Source of the DNA: Lachnospiraceae bacterium
GTDB taxonomy: Bacteria; Bacillota; Clostridia; Lachnospirales; Lachnospiraceae
Assembly: GCA_004552595.1 (NCBI GenBank)
Contig: SFNX01000022.1
Span: 1-26,349, forward strand
Length of the DNA: 26,349 nt
Direction of reading: 5' to 3'
Shown here: positions 7,137-15,883 of the stretch, piece by piece
Position numbering within the stretch: the stretch's first letter is position 1
Layout of the letters: each line of letters starts with the position of its first letter
Notes under the pieces: model-generated
Told to the model about the DNA's origin: nothing
What the model saw: the letters and a program-made list of their open reading frames with translations, nothing else
Databases searched by the model: none
Translations under genes and position numbers: made by a program

Positions 7137-8332
7137 AAAAGCTTGGTATTTATGTGCACATCCCGTTTTGTGTAAGGAAGTGCGCTTACTGTGATTTTCT
7201 TTCATTTGAAGGAAAAGCAGATAAACAGGGACCATACATCGGTGCCCTCAATAGAGAAGTTGACATAATTACAGACAAATTCAGGATAGAAGAGAACGAT
7301 AAGTACGAAATCTCTTCTATTTACTTTGGCGGTGGTACGCCAACGTCAATTAAAGAGTCATATATCTGCGATTTATTATGTAAACTGATAACCAAATTAC
7401 GTGGCACCGGAAACTTTGCCATATCAGAAAATATTGAGATTACTCTTGAAGCCAATCCGGGTACATTGTCTTACGAAAAGCTCGTCGCTTATAAAAATGC
7501 CGGCTTTAACAGATTAAGCATTGGGCTTCAGAGTGCCGACAACGCAGAACTCAATTTCCTTTCGCGTATCCACACGTATGAAGAATTCAAGGAAAATTTC
7601 CTGACGGCTTACGAAGTCGGATTCAGGAATATTAACGTAGACTTAATGACAGGGCTGCCTTATCAGAGTGAGTACAATTTGAACCGCACTCTCGATGAAC
7701 TTTTTGCCTTGCAAATAAGGCCTCAGCATATTTCCTCATACAGCCTTATTATAGAAAAAGGAACAGAGTTTTTCGACAAATTTGGCGAGAGGGATGAGGA
7801 CGGTAAATACAACGGAGCGCTTGGAGCGTATATGCCTGGCGAGGAGCTTGAGCGTTCAATGTACTATTTTGTCAGAAACAGGCTGATTAAGGAAGGCTAC
7901 ATCCAGTATGAGATTTCCAATTTTGCTTACCCGGGCTTTGAGAGCGTTCACAACAGCGCCTACTGGTCAAGGCAGGACTATATAGGTCTTGGACTTGGCG
8001 CATCATCATGCATTAATAATGTCAGGATAAAAAACGAATCGGATTTAGACAAATATATTGAAAACCCGCGACTGATTGAGGAGAGCGTAAAGCTTGAGAG
8101 TGCCGATATGATGGAAGAGTTTATGTTCCTTGGATTAAGGCGTCTTAGCGGAGTTTCGACATACGAATTCAGCACATGTTTTAACAAATCAATGGAGAGC
8201 GTTTTTGATGCCCCGCTTAAGAAACTGATAAGTGAGGGGCTAATGTATTACGACAACGGCAGATATGCCCTTACAGATATGGGCATAGACTACGGTAATT
8301 ATTGTTTTTCCCAGTTTCTTATGGTACGATAG
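7133..8332 (+). CDS. hemW: radical SAM protein HemW (haem chaperone, formerly called oxygen-independent coproporphyrinogen oxidase-like)
   Basis: 399 aa. The radical SAM cluster motif CxxxCxxC is C13-C17-C20 (PFCVRKCAYCDF), binding [4Fe-4S] and SAM. It is followed by YFGGGTPTS and EANPGTLSYEKL, typical of the HemN/HemW group. The lack of the longer N-terminal region and the DFLSFEG wording fit HemW, which acts as a haem-binding chaperone rather than CPO. The C-terminal HemN domain contains YEISNFAYPGFESVHNSAYWSRQDYIGLGLGASS. It overlaps lepA by 4 bases, the classic lepA-hemW pair. In many Firmicutes hrcA-grpE-dnaK follows; here a cyclic-di-GMP-type gene follows after 88 bases, and no terminator is visible in that gap. 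Confidence 0.93.
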   Translation: MKKLGIYVHIPFCVRKCAYCDFLSFEGKADKQGPYIGALNREVDIITDKFRIEENDKYEISSIYFGGGTPTSIKESYICDLLCKLITKLRGTGNFAISENIEITLEANPGTLSYEKLVAYKNAGFNRLSIGLQSADNAELNFLSRIHTYEEFKENFLTAYEVGFRNINVDLMTGLPYQSEYNLNRTLDELFALQIRPQHISSYSLIIEKGTEFFDKFGERDEDGKYNGALGAYMPGEELERSMYYFVRNRLIKEGYIQYEISNFAYPGFESVHNSAYWSRQDYIGLGLGASSCINNVRIKNESDLDKYIENPRLIEESVKLESADMMEEFMFLGLRRLSGVSTYEFSTCFNKSMESVFDAPLKKLISEGLMYYDNGRYALTDMGIDYGNYCFSQFLMVR

Positions 8333-8420
8333 ATTTGTGTATCTATATGTAAATGACGGCAATTTCACATCTAAGTTGTCGTATGTTACGAAATGATTAG
8401 AATTTGGGGTAGGTTACAAT

Positions 8421-11400
8421 ATGCACAGATTTCAGGAAGATATACTGTGGAGCGCAATGGACTTAAACGACACAGTAGTTTTTGAGTATTATACTGAAAC
8501 CGATACAATGTGTTTCTCTGAAAACATATCAAATTACATGCCTATGGCTACACAGATTGAGAATTTTGCCGAGAACTTAAGTTCAGTAGCCAAAGTCCAC
8601 GAAGATGACACAGAAAAGGCGATTAGCTTTTTAACATCTAAAAAGCAGCTAAACGTCGCATATTTGGAATACGTAAGGATTCTTGACAATACGGGCGAGT
8701 TCAGATGGTATCAGCTTAAAGGTATGATTCCAAGCCACAGAGCAGAGGATGAACCGCTGTTTTGCGGTACGATCAGCTATATTGCCGATGATAAAAAACA
8801 ATTCGATGAAGAACGTTCACTTTCCCGTCAAGCTACGACAGGACTGCTTACAGAGGACATTTTTGCCGCTAAGGCATCCGATTATATAAACAATATTCCA
8901 TCAGACGTAAAGCCTGCACTCATTATAGTGAAGATTGATGCTTACAATTCATTTGTTTCAAAATACGGCTTAATAAGCGCTGAAGGAATCCAGATTGAAA
9001 TTGCCAGGGTTCTTAAGAAAGCATTCAGAGGCTCTGATATTTTAGGACATCTTGCCGCAGACAAATTCGGCGTATTTATGAAGGGCGTGCATACGTCAGG
9101 AATTGTACTTGAACGTTCCAATTATATAAGCGAGACAATTAAAGGAATATGCGCTAAATATGAGGATGACAGAAAGATCACTGTCAGCATCGGCGCATCG
9201 GTCATGGATACGGCACTTGCTTCGTATGATGAGCTATACAGGCGCTGCCTTTTAGCTTTGGACGATGCAAAATCAAGCGGCATCGGCACATATGTCATTT
9301 ACGCAGAAGACATGGAGAGAATGGATAAGTCCATTAATCCTACTTTAACTACAAAGGAAATGGAGCTTGTAAGAAGTATTCTCGATCCTATTTCCACATG
9401 GGCATATGTAGTAGATGAGAATTACCAGATTTTATACAGAAATGCACTTATGACGAAGTTCATTTCGAGTAAATGCGAGGGCTTTTGCTATGCACAAAAC
9501 GGCGAACTAAGTGAGCCGTGCGAGGACTGTCCTCTTAAGCTTATGTCAGAAAATAAAGACATGGCCGATTCTGCAATGTTCATTAAAAAGCTTGGCACAT
9601 CGGCAGCAGTACGGGCAACGAGAATCGTATTAAGAAACGGTAAAAGCATATATGTAATCGCTGCAATTAATGAAAATGTTGATGATCAGGTTGAGCTGAT
9701 CAAAGAGTCGGAAGCAAGGGTTAACGACGGTATTATAAAGGCTAATGACATAGTATGGGATGTCAATCTCACTAAGAATACATGCACAAGAGTCAGAGAG
9801 AAGGACGTCTGCTCAATAATGGATTTAAAGGTCAAGAATTTCAGACGCCTTATAGATTACTACGTTGAGAACGTCGTTTACAAAGAGGACGTGACTGTAT
9901 TTTCAGAGATTACTGATTCAGCCTTCCTTAAGAGGATGATTAAGACCGGACGGAAGTCTTTTTCCCGCGAAATCAGGATCAAGGATGTAAACAACGAATA
10001 CAAATGGATGGAATTTTATGCTTATCTTCCGAAAAATGCGGACGGTGAGGATATTCACGTGCTGATTTGCGCTATCAATATAGATGAATGCAAAAAAGCG
10101 ACCATCAATAACACTGAGACTAAAATCAGGTACGAAATCATGAAAGAAAAGAGCAGTATTCTTAAGGATATGGCTCTTGGATTTGAGAGACATGAAAATG
10201 TTAACGAGATGATTGGAATTCTCGTTTACGAATATACGGTAGCCGATAATTCATATTATCTTTGCTCGAATTTTGAAGACATTTTCAGCATCGATACGAA
10301 GCAGTTAAATGACGAGTGGTCGGTTATTAACATGCTTGACATATTTGAAGGCGATAGGGATATTTTTAACAAATTCATTGATAACGTTAAGAACTCGCCT
10401 CTTGTACAAAAGGTTACAGTCAGAATAAGAAACAGATACAATGTCTATGTATGGTATACCGTTACAATTCAGGCTTTACGAGGACTTGAAAACGAAGTTG
10501 TAAGATATTTATGTACGTTCCAGAATGTTGATGTAGAGATGAAAATCAAGGGCGAGATGGCGTACAGGGCTGATTATGACTCGCTTACAGATGTATACAA
10601 GTCGGAAGCATTTTACAGGAAGACTTCTGAAATCATCAACGAAAGAACAGACACTGAATTTGCTATTTTCTCTGTTGATATTGATAAATTCAGACTCATT
10701 AACGACAGCTACGGAATTGAAGCAGGTAACAAGCTTTTGCACACTGTCGGTGCGGTACTTAAGGAGATAATTCCTAAGGATGGACTTGTGAAGAGATATC
10801 AGGCAGACGTATTTTCGGTACTTTTGCCGTTTGATGATGACCAATCGCTCATAAACTTTATGACCGATTTATCGGCTGGTGTCAATTCAAAATCAAATAT
10901 ACCTACGCATGTCTCATTTACGTTTGGTATATACAAAATTGTCGACAGGGAATTGCCAATCAGAATCATGTGCGACAGGGCAAGAGCTGCAAAGAGACAG
11001 ATTAAGGGTTCAGCTTCTGCATCAAATTACGCCGTTTATGATGATGCGATAAGACTTAAGCTAAGAGAACAGGCTGAAATCGAAGAGAGAATGGAAGAGG
11101 CTCTTAATAACCGCGAATTTGTCATGTTCTTACAGCCACAGGTCGATGTTAAGACAAGAAAGATTCACGGAGCGGAAGCACTTGTAAGATGGAACAACCC
11201 GACTAAGGGGATTATGGTTCCGTTCCAGTTCTTAGAGCTTTTTGAGAGTAACGGATTTATTGTCAAGCTTGATAAGTACATGTGGGAGGAAGCGTGCAAG
11301 TATTTAAGAGAGCTTAAGGACAGAGGAATTGATCTGCCGATTGCCGTTAATATTTCAAGAGCTCATATAGGTGCGACAGATTTGACGAAAGAATTCACAT

Positions 11401-11834
11401 CACTTGTTAAAAAGTATGGAATAGCACCTAAGAGTCTTGAGCTTGAGATTACAGAGAATCTTTTCATGGATGATGTTCATGAACTGTTTGACCAGATGTC
11501 ATCGCTTAAGCAGAACGGATTTTCAATTCATATGGATGACTTTGGCTCGGCCTACTCATCGCTTAACATGCTTAGAAATGCACCGGTTGACACGCTAAAG
11601 ATTGATAAGTTCTTCTTCGATGAGATTATGACTACAGAGAGAGGAAGAATTATCGTTGAATCATCCGTAAGAATGGCTAAGCAGCTTGGAATGCTTACTA
11701 TTGCAGAAGGTGTTGAAAGTCAGGAACAGCTTGACTTCCTTGCCGAAATCGGATGCGATATAGTTCAGGGGTATTATTTCTCAAGACCTGTAAATATAGA
11801 AGGCTTTGAGAAGTTCTTAAGAGAGTATATATAA
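8421..11834 (+). CDS. multidomain cyclic-di-GMP phosphodiesterase: PAS-like domains, two degenerate GGDEF domains, intact EAL
   Basis: 1137 aa, no membrane segment or signal peptide. Order: PAS-like N-terminus (about 1-125); GGDEF-fold domain about 135-295 whose signature is AADKF (212-216); PAS-like region with the CxxxC-x10-CxxC cluster C352, C356, C367, C370; two further PAS-like regions (about 425-560 and 575-705); second GGDEF fold about 715-880 with signature QADVF (794-798); EAL domain about 895-1137. The EAL domain keeps EALVRW (E919), VNIS, ELEITEN, MDDFGSAYSSL, LKIDKFF, AEGVES and QGYYFSRP, so the catalytic metal and base residues appear intact. Both GGDEF domains have lost the active-site signature and are likely non-cyclising, perhaps GTP sensors. 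Expected role: hydrolysis of cyclic-di-GMP in response to a cytoplasmic signal, favouring motility. A weak ribosome site (GGGGTAGG) precedes ATG 8421. The next gene is 12 bases downstream. Confidence 0.9.
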   Translation: MHRFQEDILWSAMDLNDTVVFEYYTETDTMCFSENISNYMPMATQIENFAENLSSVAKVHEDDTEKAISFLTSKKQLNVAYLEYVRILDNTGEFRWYQLKGMIPSHRAEDEPLFCGTISYIADDKKQFDEERSLSRQATTGLLTEDIFAAKASDYINNIPSDVKPALIIVKIDAYNSFVSKYGLISAEGIQIEIARVLKKAFRGSDILGHLAADKFGVFMKGVHTSGIVLERSNYISETIKGICAKYEDDRKITVSIGASVMDTALASYDELYRRCLLALDDAKSSGIGTYVIYAEDMERMDKSINPTLTTKEMELVRSILDPISTWAYVVDENYQILYRNALMTKFISSKCEGFCYAQNGELSEPCEDCPLKLMSENKDMADSAMFIKKLGTSAAVRATRIVLRNGKSIYVIAAINENVDDQVELIKESEARVNDGIIKANDIVWDVNLTKNTCTRVREKDVCSIMDLKVKNFRRLIDYYVENVVYKEDVTVFSEITDSAFLKRMIKTGRKSFSREIRIKDVNNEYKWMEFYAYLPKNADGEDIHVLICAINIDECKKATINNTETKIRYEIMKEKSSILKDMALGFERHENVNEMIGILVYEYTVADNSYYLCSNFEDIFSIDTKQLNDEWSVINMLDIFEGDRDIFNKFIDNVKNSPLVQKVTVRIRNRYNVYVWYTVTIQALRGLENEVVRYLCTFQNVDVEMKIKGEMAYRADYDSLTDVYKSEAFYRKTSEIINERTDTEFAIFSVDIDKFRLINDSYGIEAGNKLLHTVGAVLKEIIPKDGLVKRYQADVFSVLLPFDDDQSLINFMTDLSAGVNSKSNIPTHVSFTFGIYKIVDRELPIRIMCDRARAAKRQIKGSASASNYAVYDDAIRLKLREQAEIEERMEEALNNREFVMFLQPQVDVKTRKIHGAEALVRWNNPTKGIMVPFQFLELFESNGFIVKLDKYMWEEACKYLRELKDRGIDLPIAVNISRAHIGATDLTKEFTSLVKKYGIAPKSLELEITENLFMDDVHELFDQMSSLKQNGFSIHMDDFGSAYSSLNMLRNAPVDTLKIDKFFFDEIMTTERGRIIVESSVRMAKQLGMLTIAEGVESQEQLDFLAEIGCDIVQGYYFSRPVNIEGFEKFLREYI

Positions 11835-11846
11835 TGGGGAACAATT

Positions 11847-12935
11847 ATGAAGTTTGTTAAGACAGAGGATTTAAGAATCGGATTAAGACTGGCAAAGCCG
11901 ATTTACAACAAAAAAGGGGTACTCCTTTATGAGCGTGATTCAAAAATCACGGCTCAGGGTATTGAATCGGTTAAGAATTTCGGTCTTATCGGAATATACA
12001 TTCTAGAACCGGCAGAACCGCTTCCGCCGATGAGTGAGGATGATATCGAATTCGAGAAGTTCCAGGCAGTCGAATTTTTCGAAATAATGGATGAACTTAA
12101 AAGCATTGCAAAGACTAATAAACACATTAAGATTTACAATGTTGCGCAGACAATAATTAAGGCGTACGGAAGGCTTGAGCATAAAATTAATTTCGTACAG
12201 AACTTAAGAAGTGCTGATGATTTTATTTTCAAACATTCTCTTAACGTTGCAATTCTTTGTGCAATGATTTCACACAGGCTCAATATGAGACCTACAGAGC
12301 AGGAAGAACTTGTAGTATCTGCGATTGTTCATGCTGTCGGCATAGTATCTAAGGATGAGAGAGTTAAGCCTACTGTAATGCCTGAAGATGAAGAGTTGGC
12401 TAAGAGAATGGAATATTCAGGCATAGCTAAAATCGATGCCGTTTTCATTTCGACTCCTGCAATTAAAAGAGCCGTGCTGCAAGCGTTCAGGGAAACGAAT
12501 GCATTTTATAATAATGAAGACCTTTCGCAGCACAGAGTTGTAGAAGCGGCTAAAATATTAATTGTTGCCGATGAGTTTGATAAGTTTACTGCAATGAATT
12601 CTATCGGAGAGACACCTCGTTCGGAAATCGCAGCACTTAAACATTTTATGGACCATCCTGAGTTTTATGATGAGAAGGTTGTAAGGGCATTGGTAGACAG
12701 TATCAATTTCTTATCGGAAGGATGCTGTGTAGAATTGTCTAACGGTGAGAAAGGACTTGTAATAAGACACAATCCTAAGAATGTATTAAGACCGATGATC
12801 CTTGTGTTTTCATCAAATAAAATTGTCGATTTAGCGCAGACTCTTTATTACGGAGACTTAGAGGTTGTTGACGTCATGAAGACTCTTGATAACAGATATG
12901 TTATGGATATGGAAATGCTGAATCGGTTTAAATAA
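11847..12935 (+). CDS. HD-GYP-like protein with degenerate catalytic motifs
   Basis: 362 aa. The N-terminal about 50 residues (KTEDLRIGLRLAKPIYNKKGVLLYERDSKIT) match the lead-in domain typical of HD-GYP proteins. The HD fold follows: FKHSLNVAILCAMISHRLN (H130), then IVHAVGI (H162-A163) where an active protein has HDIG, and KILIVADEFDKFTA. The GYP segment is absent (ETNAFYNNEDLSQHRVVEAAKI in its place). The aspartate of the HD pair is alanine, so cyclic-di-GMP hydrolysis is unlikely and a binding or scaffold role is inferred. A C-terminal segment (VELSNGEKGLVIRHNPKNVLRPMILV) resembles the PilZ-like tail found after some HD-GYP domains. It follows the EAL gene by 12 bases with GGGGAA as ribosome site, so the two form an operon. 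Confidence 0.8.
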   Translation: MKFVKTEDLRIGLRLAKPIYNKKGVLLYERDSKITAQGIESVKNFGLIGIYILEPAEPLPPMSEDDIEFEKFQAVEFFEIMDELKSIAKTNKHIKIYNVAQTIIKAYGRLEHKINFVQNLRSADDFIFKHSLNVAILCAMISHRLNMRPTEQEELVVSAIVHAVGIVSKDERVKPTVMPEDEELAKRMEYSGIAKIDAVFISTPAIKRAVLQAFRETNAFYNNEDLSQHRVVEAAKILIVADEFDKFTAMNSIGETPRSEIAALKHFMDHPEFYDEKVVRALVDSINFLSEGCCVELSNGEKGLVIRHNPKNVLRPMILVFSSNKIVDLAQTLYYGDLEVVDVMKTLDNRYVMDMEMLNRFK

Positions 12936-12949
12936 CAGCGTTATGTTTT

Positions 12950-12987
12950 CGCCATGCAGTTATTATTGCAATAGAAACTGCATGGCG
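12950..12987. repeat. perfect 12-bp inverted repeat (13 bp with the flanking T/A pair)
   Basis: Arms CGCCATGCAGTT (12950-12961) and AACTGCATGGCG (12976-12987) are perfectly complementary, and T12949/A12988 extend the stem. The 14-base loop includes the palindrome TATTGCAATA together with its flank. No T-run follows on either strand, so it is not a standard terminator; it could still be a processing or stability hairpin for the upstream operon or an operator. Confidence 0.8.
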
Positions 12988-13016
12988 ATATAATAAATCA
13001 ATCACACATATCATTC

Positions 13017-13031
13017 AATTCAATTTGAATT
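13017..13031. repeat. short palindrome upstream of comM
   Basis: AATTCAA-T-TTGAATT is a perfect 7+1+7 inverted repeat in the 228-base gap between the HD-GYP-like gene and comM. It could be an operator; such A/T palindromes also arise by chance. The rest of the gap (to 13163) holds no ORF and no convincing -35/-10 pair, apart from an A/T-rich TATTAT near 13142. Confidence 0.35.
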
Positions 13032-13163
13032 ATTTTCAATTGCGGGATTCGCCGCACTTTCACGGAACATTAAATTAAAAGGGGAGTTACGTTTTTTTGT
13101 GCTGCAATTAATGTACGCGTTATTTTATGTAAACTAAATTATATTATATGAAAGGAGAATTCT

Positions 13164-14684
13164 ATGATTGGAGATGTAATCTCGGGAGGTGTGCATGGAA
13201 TTGATGCACACATTGTGAGGGTGGAGTGCGACATTGCAAGCGGGTTCCCTGCATTTGAGATTGTCGGAAGTCTTGCGAGCGAAGTTAAGGAATCGAGGGA
13301 GAGGGTAGTGACCGCACTTAGAAATAGTGACGTAGTCATACCAAATAAGCGGATAACAGTTAATTTGTCGCCGGCGAATTTAAGAAAGCACGGCACGGGT
13401 TATGACCTTCCTGTCGCGGTGAGTATTTTGATTGCAATGGACATTATAAGTGTGAAAAACGTTGAAAATACGTTGTTTATCGGTGAACTGTCGCTTGGCG
13501 GTGAAATCACAGGAGTAAGGGGTGTACTGCCGGTTGTCAAGAAAGGACGCGACGAAGGAATTAACAGATTCATCGTGCCAAGGGCGAATGCCAATGAGGC
13601 GGCTTTAATAGATGATGTGACTGTGATATGTGCAGATAATCTTACTGAACTTATTTTATATCTGACAGGAGAACTGATTCTTGAAAGAGTTAAGCACATA
13701 AATCAAGGACTAAGTAAAGGGACAGAAATTCTTGATTATGATTTTGCCAAAATATCAGGACAGAAGGTTGCAAAACGAGGGCTTGAAATAGCAACAGCGG
13801 GTTTACATAACGTTCTAATGGTCGGGCCGCCCGGAACCGGAAAAACACTTCTTGCCAAAAGCCTTCCGGGAATTCTGCCGCCGATGAATAAAGATGAAAT
13901 TCTGGAAGTTTCTTCTATATATAGTGTAGCGGGAAAACTACCCGAAAACGGTTCTCTTATCACAAAAAGACCTGTCGTTACAGCACATCATACTGCAACT
14001 GACGTTGCAATGTCAGGCGGTGGCAACACGCCGCATCCCGGAATGATTTCTTTAGCCCACAGAGGTGTGCTTTTCCTTGATGAAATGACGGAATTTCCTA
14101 AAAAAGTGCTGGAGGTTTTGCGTCAGCCGATTGAAGATAAAGTAATTCATGTAGCAAAAAACGGCTACAGCGTTTCATACCCTTCGGATTTTATGCTCGT
14201 TGGGGCGATGAACCCATGTCCGTGCGGGATGTACCCTGATATGAATAAGTGTACTTGTACTGAAAACATGAGAAAACGCTACATTTCAAAGCTGTCTAAG
14301 CCACTTGTTGACAGAGTCGATTTGTGTATGCAGGTGTCAAGACCTGAAAGCTCTGAAATACTTAAAGAGATAAATGAGGAGCCATCATACAAAATAAGAG
14401 AACGCGTTATAAAAGCGCAGAAAATCCAGCAGGAGAGGTACAAAAATACAGGAATACTTTTCAATTCACAGATGGGAATAGACGAGATTAAAACGTACTG
14501 TGAGCTTAAGGGTGAGAAGTTATCATTTATGGAAAACGTTATTAATAAATATGATTTAAGCGCAAGGTCATTTCACAGAATGTTAAGGTGTGCAAGGACA
14601 ATTGCAGACCTTGATGAGAGTAAGGAAATAGAGGTTAAGCACTTAACCGAAGCACTGTTTTTTAAGTGTGATATTTATGATTAA
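13164..14684 (+). CDS. comM: YifB/ComM-family Mg-chelatase-like AAA+ ATPase
   Basis: 506 aa, normal for the family. The N-terminal Lon-protease-like domain reads GIDAHIVRVECDIASGFPAFEIVG, then VKESRERVVTALRNS, RITVNLSPANLRKHGTGYDLPVAVSIL. Walker A is GPPGTGKT (221-228) and Walker B ends in D306-E307 (FLDEMTEFPKKVLEVLRQP). A CPCGMYPDMNKCTCT cysteine cluster and the C-terminal SARSFHRMLRCARTIADL helix complete the family signature. ComM is a helicase that supports branch migration during natural transformation in Gram-negatives; the role in Firmicutes is less defined. Starts at ATG 13164 after AAAGGAGA. The stop codon overlaps the AAGGAGG of dprA, so the two are co-translated. Confidence 0.93.
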   Translation: MIGDVISGGVHGIDAHIVRVECDIASGFPAFEIVGSLASEVKESRERVVTALRNSDVVIPNKRITVNLSPANLRKHGTGYDLPVAVSILIAMDIISVKNVENTLFIGELSLGGEITGVRGVLPVVKKGRDEGINRFIVPRANANEAALIDDVTVICADNLTELILYLTGELILERVKHINQGLSKGTEILDYDFAKISGQKVAKRGLEIATAGLHNVLMVGPPGTGKTLLAKSLPGILPPMNKDEILEVSSIYSVAGKLPENGSLITKRPVVTAHHTATDVAMSGGGNTPHPGMISLAHRGVLFLDEMTEFPKKVLEVLRQPIEDKVIHVAKNGYSVSYPSDFMLVGAMNPCPCGMYPDMNKCTCTENMRKRYISKLSKPLVDRVDLCMQVSRPESSEILKEINEEPSYKIRERVIKAQKIQQERYKNTGILFNSQMGIDEIKTYCELKGEKLSFMENVINKYDLSARSFHRMLRCARTIADLDESKEIEVKHLTEALFFKCDIYD

Positions 14685-14694
14685 GGAGGCTTAA

Positions 14695-15822
14695 ATGGAC
14701 AAATACGAATACTTATGGATGAAAGTACGAAATAATCTTTTGCCGGGGGATATTTCGGAAAACGGGATGACATACGAAGAGATTTTTTCGCTAAGCGAAA
14801 AGGGGCTTATTGAAAAATGCGGCCTTTCAAAAAATCAGGCTGAGTTTATTATTAATAAGGTAAAGGAGACTGATATTGAAGGAGAATTTGAGCTGTTTAA
14901 TTTGTCGGGTGTCAGCGCGGTAACAGTTAATGATGACAAATATCCAAAGAAGCTTATAAATATAGAAAACAGGCCGTTTGCGCTTTTTTACAAAGGGGAA
15001 CTTCCTGATGAAAACAAGCGTTCGGTTGCGATAATCGGCTCAAGAAAATGCACGGAATACGGCAAATACATGGCTGAAAACATTGCTACAGGACTTGCTA
15101 AATATGACGTTGAGATAATAAGCGGAATGGCTTTCGGAATTGACGGGATTGCGGGGATGGCAGCTTTAAACAGCGGAGCGAGGTCATTCGGAGTGTTGGG
15201 AAGCGGCGCAAATGTGTGCTATCCAAGGGCAAATAAAGCACTATACGACAGGCTTTGTAAGGATGGTGGAATAATTACCGAATACCCTGTTGATGCGTGT
15301 GCAAGGGCCGACAATTTTCCGCTTAGAAACAGGATTATAAGCGCTCTTTCAGACGTTGTTCTTGTAGTTGAGGCAGGGCTTAAAAGCGGGACTTTCATTA
15401 CGGTGGATTATGCCCTGTCGCAAGGAAGAGAAATCATGGTGGTCCCTGGAAGAGCAACAGATCCCCTTTCAGTAGGCTGTAATGCTCTTATTTTGCAGGG
15501 AGCGTCTCCTGCACAGTCGGCAGATGATGTAATGAGGCTTCTTGACACAGTTTCGACACATTATTATGAGTATAATTTTAGCCGAAATGATTTTAGGACA
15601 AAAGAACTTATCGGGCTTGTTCCTAAAAAAAGTGAGAAAGTACTTCTTGAAAGAGAAGAAAATATGGTGTATAGTGTGTTGGATTTTTATTCTAAAAATA
15701 CCGAGGATATTATGAAAGCCACAAATCTTGATATTTTTCAGATTATGAGCGTTCTCATAAGTCTTGAAATGCAAGGGCTTATTAAAGAAACAGGCAAAAA
15801 TTCGTACGTTAAGTGTCGTTAA
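14695..15822 (+). CDS. dprA: DNA-processing protein DprA (Smf)
   Basis: 375 aa. DprA binds incoming single-stranded DNA and loads RecA during transformation. The N-terminal SAM-like segment (EEIFSLSEKGLIEKCGLSKNQAEFI) leads into the extended Rossmann fold: GSRKCTEYGKYMAENIATGL from G115, SGMAFGIDGIAG from S143, GVLGSGANVCYPRAN, ITEYP, FPLRNRIISALSDVVLVVEAGLKSGTFITVDYALSQGREIMVVPG. The C-terminal winged helix (about 310-375: NMVYSVLDFYSKNTEDIM, then FQIMSVLISLEMQGLIKETG) matches the DprA DML1 domain. Starts at ATG 14695, 10 bases after comM, with AAGGAGG. In Bacillus the same gene (smf) precedes topA, as here. Confidence 0.95.
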   Translation: MDKYEYLWMKVRNNLLPGDISENGMTYEEIFSLSEKGLIEKCGLSKNQAEFIINKVKETDIEGEFELFNLSGVSAVTVNDDKYPKKLINIENRPFALFYKGELPDENKRSVAIIGSRKCTEYGKYMAENIATGLAKYDVEIISGMAFGIDGIAGMAALNSGARSFGVLGSGANVCYPRANKALYDRLCKDGGIITEYPVDACARADNFPLRNRIISALSDVVLVVEAGLKSGTFITVDYALSQGREIMVVPGRATDPLSVGCNALILQGASPAQSADDVMRLLDTVSTHYYEYNFSRNDFRTKELIGLVPKKSEKVLLEREENMVYSVLDFYSKNTEDIMKATNLDIFQIMSVLISLEMQGLIKETGKNSYVKCR

Positions 15823-15883
15823 AAAAGTGCATCGTAAAACGCATGCTGACAAAAAACGGGCCAAAGAAGGAGTAATTAAATTA

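Noticed and set aside
8087..8107. GCCGATAT inside hemW preceded by TAAA, resembling a sigma-28 promoter
   Set aside because: The spacing is only 10 bases instead of 15 and it lies within coding sequence.
12950..12987. Intrinsic terminator after the HD-GYP-like gene
   Set aside because: The stem is excellent but no T-run follows on the plus or the minus strand, so I list it as an inverted repeat instead.
15764..15883. Longer N-terminus for topA overlapping dprA
   Set aside because: The extension is not family-like, overlaps dprA by 59 bases and bypasses the GAAGGAG site before ATG 15884.
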